Shown in pieces: positions 54,179-62,638 of a stretch of 64,000 bases of DNA. The stretch is taken from the NCBI RefSeq assembly GCF_947331435.1, contig NZ_CAMZOF010000014.1, positions 1-64,000 of the forward strand, read 5' to 3'. The first letter of the stretch is position 1. The number at the start of each line of letters is the position of its first letter. The translations under genes were made by a program, and so were the position numbers. Origin of the DNA: Pelagibius sp. Alg239-R121 (GTDB taxonomy: Bacteria; Pseudomonadota; Alphaproteobacteria; Kiloniellales; Kiloniellaceae). A model generated the notes under the pieces. That model searched no databases. It was not told the DNA's origin and saw only the letters and a program-made list of their open reading frames with translations.

Positions 54179-55105
54179 ATGGCCGGCGTAACGAAGACCT
54201 CACCGAGAGATGCTGACCCGCGCAAGAGAGTCCGGCAGGCAGTAGAGCATGTTTCTCTCCCTGATCTTCCCGGCGTGTGGCAACAAACGGTTATCTCCAT
54301 CCTTTGCAGCAGACCGAAAGGATTGGAAGACAGCCCTGCTTTGCCAGGCCGGATCCGTGGTGCCTGGGGACATCAAATGCTGCAGATAGCGTCGGAGGAG
54401 GCTCGCGACGGACAGCCCTGTCTACGGCTCCCACCTTGTGCGCTGGACATCTTTTTCCGTTCGCAGGGAAGAATGACCGCGGATCTGCCAATCCCCCCGC
54501 CGTTTGTCATTGATGTTGATTTCGCCGCGACAACTCTCATCGTGAATCTGCGCATTTTCGGTTTGGCGCAACCCTGGGCCAAAGAGGCAGCCAGCACGCT
54601 GCAGGCGGCATTAATGAGAGGGGTTTCGGGCAAGGTGACGGAGCCGGGGCTGGAGATCCTTGCCTGCGACATTGCGCGTCAGTCGGGTGAACACGTTGCA
54701 CCTGATGCGACCGCAGCAACCCTCAGATTTCAGACGCCTGTGGCATTGATCCGAAACGGGCGCCTGCTGGAAGATTTCAGCGGTCTTATGTCTGCACTTG
54801 GAAATCGCATATCAGGCATCGCACGATGGCACGGCCTGCGGATAGACGCTGACTGGTCTGATGTGAAAGCTGCGTCTCGAAACCTCGCTTTTGATGGCTC
54901 CAGACTGGAACGTGTTCAATGGACGCGCGGCTCGAAACGACAGGGTGGACGTGTGCTGATCATGGAAGGCTGGCTTGGCCCACTGGAAATTTCGGGTGAT
55001 TTGAAACCGTTCTTGCAGCTGCTTGTACTCGGTGAGGTCTGTCACGTCGGAAGTCATGCGGCTTTGGGTCTGGGGCGGTACGGCCTGTCTTTGCGAGACC
55101 AATGA
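54179..55105 (+). CDS. cas6: Cas6 pre-crRNA endoribonuclease
   Basis: 308 residues, starting two bases after cas2. A RAMP-type protein with a Gly-rich C-terminal loop, CHVGSHAALGLGRYGL, characteristic of Cas6. It cleaves the repeat to leave the ATTGAAAC handle. The adaptation genes and cas6 form a plus-strand operon divergent from array 2. Confidence 0.88.
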   Translation: MAGVTKTSPRDADPRKRVRQAVEHVSLPDLPGVWQQTVISILCSRPKGLEDSPALPGRIRGAWGHQMLQIASEEARDGQPCLRLPPCALDIFFRSQGRMTADLPIPPPFVIDVDFAATTLIVNLRIFGLAQPWAKEAASTLQAALMRGVSGKVTEPGLEILACDIARQSGEHVAPDATAATLRFQTPVALIRNGRLLEDFSGLMSALGNRISGIARWHGLRIDADWSDVKAASRNLAFDGSRLERVQWTRGSKRQGGRVLIMEGWLGPLEISGDLKPFLQLLVLGEVCHVGSHAALGLGRYGLSLRDQ

Positions 55106-55293
55106 AAGGTCTGTAGCTGCGATCTGGTAAACTCTCTCGGTCGGCTGCATCTGTCGTATGTGGCCCAGATCGCATAACTTTTCTGAGGCTATCATAGCCA
55201 GAGAAAGACGCATTGGCTGCGATAATATTAAAAAGCAAAACGCACCGAGCGAATGATACGCACAAGATTAAATATCGAAACACTTAAAGCGTC

Positions 55294-56043
55294 TCAGTTC
55301 TCGATCTCCAATCGGTTTGCTTCGGTGATAAGATCTGCTTCGCTCTTTATATGACGCCCACTGACACGCTTTAACTTCAACCTGCCGGCGGTGTTCAGGC
55401 CCTGTGGCCACGACCGGCGCGTCCAGTACTCGCCTTCCAGAACAGCGGTATCTCCGACTCTGGCTTCAAGTACTGCTGCTCCCGTATTAGAGCTTTCATC
55501 TGTGGCCTTTGGTTGAGGTGTTTTTTGATCGTACATGTAAGACAATCCGAAACTGCGCCCGCCAACGTTTCGGGTTGGTTTGACGTCCGCCGCCCAGGCT
55601 TCGCCATTGACCGCTTTGGTTCTCGACTTAATTTTGATGCCAAACCAATGCGCTTTTATCTCAAATGCAATGACACTTTTTTCCAATGCCAAAGCATCTA
55701 AATCTTCCTGGGTTGCGGCATTACCTGACAATGTAGATTTGCGCATCCTGTCGATAATAGACCAGTTCGACTCTGTTGTTCCAAGCCAGACGCCGTTTAG
55801 ATCAGGAAACACCCATTCATTTAGCATTGGGAAACAACGCCAAAGAATTCGCCAGGGCGCATAATAAGATGAAACTCCAAAGCTCATTACGGCAAGAAAT
55901 CCAAAGCCTATCGCCAGATTGCGAGCCCAAAGGAGCACGGACCCAAGTTCTCCTTCACCGATCGAAAAAACAACAACCAGAACGGCCCCATAGGACATCG
56001 CGGCATAAACCAGAACTGAAAACTTAAGAAACGCGAGTATCAC
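55294..56043 (-). CDS. Cap15-like two-TM beta-barrel membrane protein
   Basis: GTG start at 56043, 249 residues. Two N-terminal membrane helices (about residues 5-28 and 36-58) precede a beta-strand-rich domain that opens with FPDLNGVWLGTTESNW, the hallmark of the SMODS-associated two-TM beta-barrel effectors (Cap15, S-2TMbeta). In CBASS, Cap15 binds a cyclic nucleotide in its beta-barrel and disrupts the inner membrane. No CD-NTase is present here, but a type III Cas10 is next door, so an effector responding to a Cas10-made or host nucleotide is plausible. Convergent with cas6. The N-G-x-W motif is seen; the ligand is inferred. Confidence 0.72.
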   Translation of the reverse strand: MILAFLKFSVLVYAAMSYGAVLVVVFSIGEGELGSVLLWARNLAIGFGFLAVMSFGVSSYYAPWRILWRCFPMLNEWVFPDLNGVWLGTTESNWSIIDRMRKSTLSGNAATQEDLDALALEKSVIAFEIKAHWFGIKIKSRTKAVNGEAWAADVKPTRNVGGRSFGLSYMYDQKTPQPKATDESSNTGAAVLEARVGDTAVLEGEYWTRRSWPQGLNTAGRLKLKRVSGRHIKSEADLITEANRLEIEN

Positions 56044-56350
56044 TGACTATGCCCTCTTTCGGCAGTCGACGCTGGCATCATGAGATGCCTGTTTTGAGTT
56101 GATTAAATACTTCAATAATAACGCGACGCTGTGAATGATTACAATTCACTAGCTAGAGTTTTTGAGGATTTTAATGGGAGTGGTCATCCTTCCCATTGAA
56201 TCGTTTATTCTACCAGGCATCAGGCCTCCACGATATGCACGTAGCTACAGCCAATAGAGTTTGTATGTCTATGTATTGATAGACATAACGAATAAAAATG
56301 TATATTAATATATTGACGAAAAAAGAAAAACGTTAAGATATTGATATACG
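56044..56350. other. Intergenic region upstream of the mobile mystery genes
   Basis: About 307 AT-rich bases between the divergent starts of the Cap15-like gene and the mobile mystery A gene. No gene is seen. It contains a perfect palindrome (56264-56287) and AT-rich promoter-like sequence including TTGACG near 56318. Confidence 0.5.
56264..56287. promoter_or_regulatory. Palindrome upstream of mobile mystery protein A
   Basis: TATGTCTAT and ATAGACATA are perfect 9-base inverted arms with a 6-base spacer (GTATTG). Position upstream of an Xre-type regulator suggests an autoregulatory operator. Confidence 0.6.
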
Positions 56351-56815
56351 ATGAGTGTCCGAAAAACCATAAAAAGACAATACCAGGGTATTGTTGACCG
56401 CGCAGCTTTACAGCTGTCTGCTGTTCAAAAGCCGCCGGAAGGCTGGGTTGCCACCGTCCGCAAAGCGCTCGGCATGTCCGGTGCGCAGCTCGCGCGCCGT
56501 TTGGGTGTGTCGCGGGCCTCCGTTTCGCAAACGGAAAAAAACGAACTAAGTGGAAGCGTGACGCTCAAACATATGCAGAGCACCGCCGAAGCGCTCGGTT
56601 GTCGGTTTGTCTATGCGATCGTTCCTGTGGGCCCCACTGAAGATTTGATCCGTGATCAAGCTGAGCGAAAGGCAACAAAGCTCGTGCGCCGCGCCAGTGG
56701 GCATATGGCATTGGAAAGCCAATCCCTTCCGCTTGAAAAAAACAAAGAGGAAATCGCCCGTCTGTGTGATGAGTTGATCCGCGACATGCCTTCTGATTTC
56801 TGGGAAGAGCGGTGA
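56351..56815 (+). CDS. Mobile mystery protein A (Xre-type, antitoxin candidate)
   Basis: 154 residues with an Xre helix-turn-helix (MSGAQLARRLGVSRASVSQT) near residue 45, the hallmark of mobile mystery protein A, which is paired with a Fic protein. It probably represses its operon and may neutralise the Fic partner. It overlaps the next gene by four bases. Confidence 0.87.
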   Translation: MSVRKTIKRQYQGIVDRAALQLSAVQKPPEGWVATVRKALGMSGAQLARRLGVSRASVSQTEKNELSGSVTLKHMQSTAEALGCRFVYAIVPVGPTEDLIRDQAERKATKLVRRASGHMALESQSLPLEKNKEEIARLCDELIRDMPSDFWEER

Positions 56816-57411
56816 TCAATGATGCTGCACCTGAAGGTGCAACGCCGCTCGATCCGGATGAACGTGAAGGCTTGAAGCCCAAACACATCACAACACGTGG
56901 TGAGCTTGATGAGTTGGAGCAGGCCAATATCCAGACCGGCCTGCAATGGGTTTCAAGGAGCCGTCAGAAGGACATACTGACAGACGATTTTCTTCGCACA
57001 CTCCATAAACGGCTGTTCGGAGAGATCTGGAATTGGGCCGGAACCTATCGCCAGACCGAAAAGAATATCGGCATCGATCCACTTCATATTGGGGTGGAAC
57101 TACGCACATTGGTCGATGATGCACGCTATTGGACCGAGAACGATACCTATCCGCCGCTCGAAGCCGCCGCGCGGTTTCACCATCGAATGGTACAAATCCA
57201 TCCATTCCCTAATGGCAATGGTCGACATGCACGAATTGCGGCGGACCTCTATTTGGAGCGTCACTTCGGGCATACTCCGATCGAGTGGACTCACGGTTTC
57301 GATCTTCAAACAGATAATGAACGCCGCAATGCTTACATCGCTGCGCTGCGCGCTGCTGACGGAGGTAAATTTGATCCGATATTAGAGCTTGTCGGTGCAA
57401 ACCAACTCTAG
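56812..57411 (+). CDS. Mobile mystery protein B, Fic-domain protein
   Basis: 199 residues with the Fic active-site motif HPFPNGNGRHAR near residue 136, sufficient for AMP transfer to target hydroxyls. LHKRLFGEIWNWAGTYRQTE precedes it, as in mobile mystery B. No inhibitory S/T-x3-E-x-N-type motif is evident, so the partner A may control it. Together they form a compact two-gene module. Confidence 0.88.
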   Translation: MINDAAPEGATPLDPDEREGLKPKHITTRGELDELEQANIQTGLQWVSRSRQKDILTDDFLRTLHKRLFGEIWNWAGTYRQTEKNIGIDPLHIGVELRTLVDDARYWTENDTYPPLEAAARFHHRMVQIHPFPNGNGRHARIAADLYLERHFGHTPIEWTHGFDLQTDNERRNAYIAALRAADGGKFDPILELVGANQL

Positions 57412-57572
57412 AGCGAGTCTCGCATACAGATACCGAATAGGCGTGGCACCCATCTCATTGAATTGTTTGTTCTGCCTGGTATCACGTCTCCGCTGACGCG
57501 TTTTCTGATTGACGAAAGTTGCCACTTCTCCATTGATCGCGGAATCAAAAGCGCGATCACGGAGACAGACCA

Positions 57573-57781
57573 TGTCGAATGATCACCTCACCCTCACGGT
57601 TCCCGACGAATGTCAGAACAATAGAGCCGCCACGACCAATTTTGGCCACGTTGGGGCCGTCTTCGAGAACTCTCGCAGGGATACAGGAGAAACCTTTCTC
57701 AACGCCAACCCCGAAATTCCGGTTGGTGCCACTGAGCTGGTTGTTTCCCAGCCCAAGGCGGATGGCGAAGCCTACGAGTAG
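57573..57781 (+). CDS. Diverged copy of the 69-aa plasmid protein
   Basis: A short frame (ATGTCGAATGATCACC start) sharing the NSRRDTGETFLN core, AHLTVP-like beginning and general length with the protein at 21632. The copy has substitutions in the middle (DECQNNRAATTNFG). It may be degenerate but the frame is open. An AGACAGACC site precedes the ATG. Function unknown, as for its relative. Confidence 0.55.
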
Positions 57782-58207
57782 TTTTCAGTGTGTCACTGAC
57801 GCGGCACTATTCTCTTTCGTTTGAGCCACGCGGAATCTGGCATCGCCAGTACCGACACCAGGTGCTCGAACACAGGGTTGATTGGTCACTTCCCGTACAG
57901 CGTCGAAGTCAGTGCAGACGCCTCTGCCGACGTGACATCGGTCTCGTTCATATCGGCGCCCAGGGGCGCAGTCTGGCGGTCTTGACCGCCCTTGATCAAG
58001 ACCTCCTTGCAGGTTGTCGCGCCTGGCGCGCCACTCCGGGAGCCGTCTCCCCATAGTTTCCCAGTGGAAACCACTGGCTACTGCCAGCCCTACGGGTGGG
58101 TGATCCCCCTCGTCTCCCTCCGGGTATGACCAATTCCCATCCGCTCATCGCCGCTTTGCTAGCTCAGTTGCATGCGCAACTGACTATCCAAGGAAGGACA
58201 AAGGGTC
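57782..58207. other. 426-bp region without a clear gene
   Basis: Contains only weak, shadow-like frames. It probably carries the remnant of the duplicated unit around the small 69-aa relative and the promoter of the DUF2958 gene. Nothing recognised. Confidence 0.4.
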
Positions 58208-58684
58208 ATGGAATTGATTCTGCCAATTCAACGTACACAGATGCTCGCCAACTTTGAGAATGAAGGACCCGACCACGCCCCGGTGGTCAAGTGGTTCTGC
58301 CCCTGGAACAGTGGAACCTGGTTGCTCAGCGAGATCAAACCCGCCGACGAAGACATTCTATTCGGGTTGTGCGATCTGGGATTTGGCTTCCCTGAATTGG
58401 GCTACGTTTCACATGAGGAGATCGAAGAGATCATCGGCCCCGGCGGTCTCAAGATCGAACGGGACATTCACTTCAAACCGCTTGCGAGTCTAAGTGTCTA
58501 CACCATGGCGGCGAAACAGGCCGGAGGGATTGTCACGGACCCGGCTTCTCTCATGCGGGCCTATCAGTTCCTCGCGGAAGACGCCAAGCGTGAAGGCAAA
58601 AAGCTGCGCTCCAGGCTGCTCAACGAGAAGAACGGTGAAGCCATCTCGTTCCCGCTCTTCAATGGCCTTTCCGCCATCAGCTGA
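58208..58684 (+). CDS. DUF2958 protein
   Basis: A 158-residue protein with the DUF2958 signature: VVKWFCPWNSGTWLLSEI followed by DILFGLCDLGFGFPELGYVS. DUF2958 proteins are common on plasmids and integrative elements, often near conjugation genes; their function is unknown. Good GGAAGGACAAAGGGTC upstream. It ends before a stem-loop. Confidence 0.88.
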   Translation: MELILPIQRTQMLANFENEGPDHAPVVKWFCPWNSGTWLLSEIKPADEDILFGLCDLGFGFPELGYVSHEEIEEIIGPGGLKIERDIHFKPLASLSVYTMAAKQAGGIVTDPASLMRAYQFLAEDAKREGKKLRSRLLNEKNGEAISFPLFNGLSAIS

Positions 58685-58690
58685 GGAAAA

Positions 58691-58716
58691 AGAGGGGATC
58701 GAACCTTATCCCCTCT
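58691..58716 (+). terminator. Hairpin after the DUF2958 gene
   Basis: AGAGGGGAT and ATCCCCTCT form a 9-bp stem with an 8-base loop. No strong T-run follows, so it may be a weak terminator or RNA-stabilising structure. Confidence 0.45.
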
Positions 58717-58760
58717 CTCACTCATAGATCGCAAAGTGAATTTTCTCGAGGACAGTTATT

Positions 58761-59627
58761 ATGAAAAACGGACACGAAGAGCCTTACGCGCATGCTTCTT
58801 ACCGTATAGCTGGGCCCACCCATATCGCCTTCAGCGGCGGCAGAACCTCTGCATATATGCTGTATCACATCCTAGCGGCCCATGACGGTAAGCTGCCGTC
58901 CGATGTGGTTGTTTCCTTCCAGAACACAGGCCGCGAGATGCCTGAAACTCTGGACTTCGTGGCAGACTGCGCAAGGCATTGGTCGGTACCGATAACCTGG
59001 CTCGAACGGGACTCTGACGACGATCGAGGATTTCGGACTGTCGGTCACAACGACGCGGCGCGCAACGGCGAGCCTTTCCAGCGGCTCGTCGAGGAGCGGG
59101 GGTATTTGCCGAACGCCGTGGCCAGGTTCTGTACGGCTGAGCTTAAGGTTCGCGTGGCAAAGCGGTACATGTTGAGTCTGGGTTACAGCCACTGGACATC
59201 CGTTCTGGGTCTTCGGGCCGACGAAGCGAAGCGGGTTGCGCGGGCTTGTGCACCAACCAAAGAGAGGTGGCAAAACCATTGCCCTTTGGCAGATGCTGGG
59301 ATCACGAAACGGCAGATTAGTGCGTTCTGGAAGCGGCAAACTTTTGACCTCCGGCTCGCGAACGTCGAGGGCAAAACCCCCCTTGGAAACTGCGACGGCT
59401 GTTTCTTGAAATCGGAAAAGACCCTTGCGGCTTTGATTCGGGACTTTCCTGAACGAGCACAATGGTGGCTCGACGTTGAAAGTGGCGTCCGGACCCGGGG
59501 GCGAGCTTCGCGGTTCAACAAGAACTTTGCCCTTGCTGATCTTGCGTCCTTCGTCGATCGGCAAGGTGACTGGGTCTTTGATCAAGAAGACGCCTTGTGC
59601 GATGCCCCTCACGGTTTTTGTGAGTGA
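58761..59627 (+). CDS. Phosphoadenosine-phosphosulfate-reductase-like ATP-binding protein
   Basis: 288 residues. The N-terminal HIAFSGGRTSAYMLYHIL segment is a PP-loop (SGGRTS) for ATP binding, typical of PAPS-reductase-family proteins carried by phages and plasmids. The C-terminal NCDGCFLKSEKTLAALI segment with two Cys residues may bind a metal or iron-sulfur centre. Family members linked to DNA phosphorothioation (DndC) and others occur on mobile elements. No dnd neighbours are present, so the function is open. A GTG-start zinc-ribbon gene overlaps its end. Confidence 0.75.
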   Translation: MKNGHEEPYAHASYRIAGPTHIAFSGGRTSAYMLYHILAAHDGKLPSDVVVSFQNTGREMPETLDFVADCARHWSVPITWLERDSDDDRGFRTVGHNDAARNGEPFQRLVEERGYLPNAVARFCTAELKVRVAKRYMLSLGYSHWTSVLGLRADEAKRVARACAPTKERWQNHCPLADAGITKRQISAFWKRQTFDLRLANVEGKTPLGNCDGCFLKSEKTLAALIRDFPERAQWWLDVESGVRTRGRASRFNKNFALADLASFVDRQGDWVFDQEDALCDAPHGFCE

Positions 59628-59878
59628 TCGTGGATTACTGGACCCTTGGAGCTTTGGTCGATGCCAACATTGTTGTGAGCGCCTGGTGCGAGGGCTGCCG
59701 ACACAAGAACCATATCGACCCTCGCGATCTTATCAATCGCCCTACCCTCTCCCCATTTGTCTACGTACGCGAGCTGCGAGAGAAGGTGCGATGCAGCGCC
59801 TGCGGTTCGAACGCGGTCCAGTTGTTGTTGCAGGAACGCCAGGTTATCGAGACATGGGATTCAGATCCGGACAGTTAG
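59624..59878 (+). CDS. Small zinc-ribbon protein
   Basis: 84 residues with two CxxC pairs (WCEGCRHK and VRCSACGS) spaced about 40 residues, forming a zinc ribbon. A GTG at 59624 overlaps the previous stop; a GTG at 59630 is an alternative. Translational coupling suggests it partners the PAPS-reductase-like protein, perhaps as a nucleic-acid- or substrate-binding subunit. No family name. Confidence 0.65.
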   Translation: MIVDYWTLGALVDANIVVSAWCEGCRHKNHIDPRDLINRPTLSPFVYVRELREKVRCSACGSNAVQLLLQERQVIETWDSDPDS

Positions 59879-59986
59879 ACGGAACTCCGAACTATGAGAT
59901 CATTCGTTCGGCCCACTCGGTAAAATCCCTGCCGAGGATTGTCTTCCATCCACATACGGCTTCTAACTTGCCAGCGGGTGAAACTC

Positions 59987-60094
59987 ATGGAGGAAGCTAC
60001 AGGGCGGCTCAAGAACCTCAACGATGACAAACTCAGAGCCCACAACTTTGAGGCACAACAGGAGAAAGCTGCCCGGGATTGTCTGCGGCGCTAG
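59987..60094 (+). CDS. Tiny ORF (35 aa), possible remnant or small gene
   Basis: ATG at 59987 with a GGGTG upstream. The peptide is helical and charged (GRLKNLNDDKLRAHNFE) and ends in CLRR. It might be a small genuine gene or the tail of a decayed one. Too short for certainty. Confidence 0.3.
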   Translation: MEEATGRLKNLNDDKLRAHNFEAQQEKAARDCLRR

Positions 60095-60255
60095 TTCAAC
60101 ATGTGAAGTCTGTCCCACAATCGAGCAGTAAACTTGTAATCTTTAGGTTCGTATTGTAAATCCGCCATAGATCCGCTAAATAGGACAAAAAACCGGACAT
60201 GAAAAGGACGAGTGTTTAATTTTCCTTATGCACAAGATACTGACAATAAATATAA

Positions 60256-61521
60256 ATGATCAGAAACAAAGTGGACATTAAAGCGGACATGCGTGCGGAC
60301 ACTGCCGAGACCAACGGATCGGTCGAAGATCTCGGCGAAAGCGTCGCTCTTATGGAACCACTCCTTATCGGTGAAAGCACCAGGCAGCGGGCCGCTCTAA
60401 CCGATTTGGTCGTCGATCTGGCCGCAAAGACCGCCGGGCTTCGCCGCAGCTTGCCAAGCGGCATCGTGACCGCGCTATCCGATCTGGTCCGCTCGATGAA
60501 CTGCTACTACAGCAATCTGATCGAAGGTCACGACACCCATCCCGTCGATATCGAGCGTGCCTTGAAAGGCGACTACAGCGGTGACCCTGAGCGCCGTAAT
60601 CTCCAGCTCGAAGCCAAGGCACATATCGCCGTCCAGGCCTGGATCGATACAGGCGGGCTTGATGGTCGGCCCCTATCGGCTGAAGGTTTGTGCGATGTCC
60701 ATCGCCGTTTTTGCGAGCTGCTTCCCGACGAGCTGCTGTGGGTTACGGAGCCAGAAACCAAAGAGCGGTTGAGAGTCGAACCAGGCACGCTTCGGACGCA
60801 GTCTGTCCAAGTCGGCCGACTCCTGGCCATCAGTCCCGGCGCTGTTCCCAGATTTCTCGATCGATTCGAAACAACCTACAAGAATCTCGGCAAAACGGAC
60901 GCGGTGCTGGCCGCAGCAACAGGCCATCATAGATTTCTGTGGATCCACCCATTCCTGGATGGCAACGGTCGTGTCGCACGGTTGATGTCCTATGCCGCCT
61001 TGCGTCAGACGCTAGATACCGGTGGGATTTGGTCGGTGGCGCGCGGTCTTGCCCGCAATGAAGCCGCATATAAGAACCATCTCACCGCCTGCGACTTGCC
61101 GCGGCGGAACGATCTCGATGGTCGCGGCAACCTCAGCGAAGAGGCGCTTGCGGACTTTATCAGCTTCTTTCTGAAGACCTGTATCGACCAGGTGGACTTC
61201 ATGGAAAGTCTCGTTCAGCCTAATGGCCTGCGCGATCGCATCCTACTATGGTGTGCCGAGGAGACACGCGGCAATCGCCTGCCCCCGCACGCCGGATCGG
61301 TCTTGGAAGCCATCCTCTATCGCGGTGAACTGCCCCGCGGTGAAGTCGCGAACATACTCGGTACCGGCGATCGCCAGGCACGACGGATCACATCAGCCTT
61401 GTTGGATCGCGAAGTGCTGACATCAGAAACGACACGGGCGCCGCTGCGTCTCGCCTTTCCAGCAGCCCTTGCATCTCGCTGGATGCCCGGGCTATTCCCT
61501 GAGAAGGCGTTGTCAGGCTAA
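60256..61521 (+). CDS. Fic-family protein with N-terminal inhibitory motif
   Basis: 421 residues. A Fic core with HPFLDGNGRVARLM near residue 233, preceded by an N-terminal region (about residue 92) holding YYSNLIEGHDTHP, in which S-x-x-x-E-G resembles the inhibitory helix motif of class II Fic proteins. The C-terminal part (about 350-421) resembles a winged helix (RQARRITSALLDREVL). It could modify a host target or act as an AMPylator controlled in cis. It stands alone, with a decayed IS6 downstream. Confidence 0.85.
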   Translation: MIRNKVDIKADMRADTAETNGSVEDLGESVALMEPLLIGESTRQRAALTDLVVDLAAKTAGLRRSLPSGIVTALSDLVRSMNCYYSNLIEGHDTHPVDIERALKGDYSGDPERRNLQLEAKAHIAVQAWIDTGGLDGRPLSAEGLCDVHRRFCELLPDELLWVTEPETKERLRVEPGTLRTQSVQVGRLLAISPGAVPRFLDRFETTYKNLGKTDAVLAAATGHHRFLWIHPFLDGNGRVARLMSYAALRQTLDTGGIWSVARGLARNEAAYKNHLTACDLPRRNDLDGRGNLSEEALADFISFFLKTCIDQVDFMESLVQPNGLRDRILLWCAEETRGNRLPPHAGSVLEAILYRGELPRGEVANILGTGDRQARRITSALLDREVLTSETTRAPLRLAFPAALASRWMPGLFPEKALSG

Positions 61522-61562
61522 ATCGGTATGAGCCGAAGCGAGGCGTCTGATAGCCTCCTGCA

Positions 61563-62002
61563 ATGCGTAACCCCTTCCGATTCTTCAACAGTTCGCCCGA
61601 GGTAATCCACCTCTCGGTAATGATGTACATCCGCTATCCCTTGTCGCTGAAACAGGTCGAAGATCTCCTTTACGAGCGCGGGATCGATAACTGCCATGAG
61701 ACAGTGCGGTTTTGGTGGAGCCGGTTCGGTCCGATATTCGCCGATGAGATCAGGAAGAAGCGGTCGGCGACACTGCTATTCGCGAATGCGGGCGCTGACT
61801 CAATAGTCGAGCTGAGAATTCACGCCGACCGTTCCGACGACGAGAAAGGACAATGGCGAAGTTTACGTTCATCAAGACCTTGCAGAAATTCACCTCCGTA
61901 CGAGTCTCTGTCTATAACCACTTCAACCACGACCGCCACTTCACCCGCCGCGCCGTCTACCGCTTCACCGCCCTTGTCGAGTGGCGTCAACTGGCGGCCT
62001 GA
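61563..62002 (+). pseudogene. Decayed IS6-family transposase
   Basis: N-terminal part MRNPFRFFNSSPEVIHLS and the helix-turn-helix (LKQVEDLLYERGIDNCHETVRFW, given here in two parts as LKQVEDLLYERGID and CHETVRFW) continue for about 70 residues. A second part in another frame (AKFTFIKTLQKFTSVRVSVY ... VEWRQLAA then stop) is the transposase C-terminus. The middle with the DDE catalytic residues is missing, so the element is an internal-deletion remnant. Confidence 0.8.
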
Positions 62003-62057
62003 AACCCATGCCTTCGAGGATCTTCGAGACTGATTCGTGTTAACTTGACAATGCCAC

Positions 62058-62462
62058 CTATTCCACTTTGTCGAAATCTTCCGTGTTTCTTCTGAATGAT
62101 TCGCCACTGCGTTTGGTGCCATTTGTATCAAAACTAGCCATATCAACCTTATTACCATCAATACCAGATGGCCAATTAAGCGTAATATAAGCTATGTCGC
62201 CGCTTTGGTTGGTAAAACCACCTGCAATCCGCTTTCCTTTGGCTAACCCTAGAGCATCCCAAGTGCAGCCAGCGACTCCTCGCGACTGGATGGCATAGGG
62301 GCCATCCGTGAATCTTAAATTGCGGAGTGATTTAAGCTTAGTAACATTTATTTGGCATTGCGGATTTGCAGTTGAAACATATTTTCCACCCATTTCCGCT
62401 GAAAGTGGCGTTATGGTGGACATTGTGGCGGCGGCCACAACGCAAAGGTAAAGTGTTTTCAT
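62058..62462 (-). CDS. Small secreted protein
   Basis: An ATG at 62462 starts a signal peptide (KTLYLCVVAAATMSTITPLSAE); a start at 62480 adds six residues. The mature protein is about 115 residues, rich in Gly and Asn with two Cys residues (NPQCQIN, AGCTWD), and probably beta-rich. No family is recognised. Exported; perhaps a periplasmic binding or inhibitor protein. Confidence 0.68.
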   Translation of the reverse strand: MKTLYLCVVAAATMSTITPLSAEMGGKYVSTANPQCQINVTKLKSLRNLRFTDGPYAIQSRGVAGCTWDALGLAKGKRIAGGFTNQSGDIAYITLNWPSGIDGNKVDMASFDTNGTKRSGESFRRNTEDFDKVE

Positions 62463-62638
62463 CTTGCATGTCTCCCTCACAATTTGTTCATTTTGATATA
62501 AAAGAAAACCTCTAGCTCCAGGAAGTGGAACAGGGTCAGAATCTCCGGCTCACACGAACCTTCATGCGTATGAATCTTCGGACAAAGAACTCTATTCGGA
62601 GCTAGAAACTCGCACACCTCCCAAATGGGAGGTCAGTT

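Noticed and set aside
57790-58056. Frames on both strands in the gap before DUF2958
   Set aside because: Mutually overlapping, unlike real proteins, with no start signals; considered shadows.
58761-59878. Dnd phosphorothioation system
   Set aside because: Only a PAPS-reductase-like protein and a zinc ribbon are present; no dndB, dndD, dndE or dptFGH neighbours were seen.
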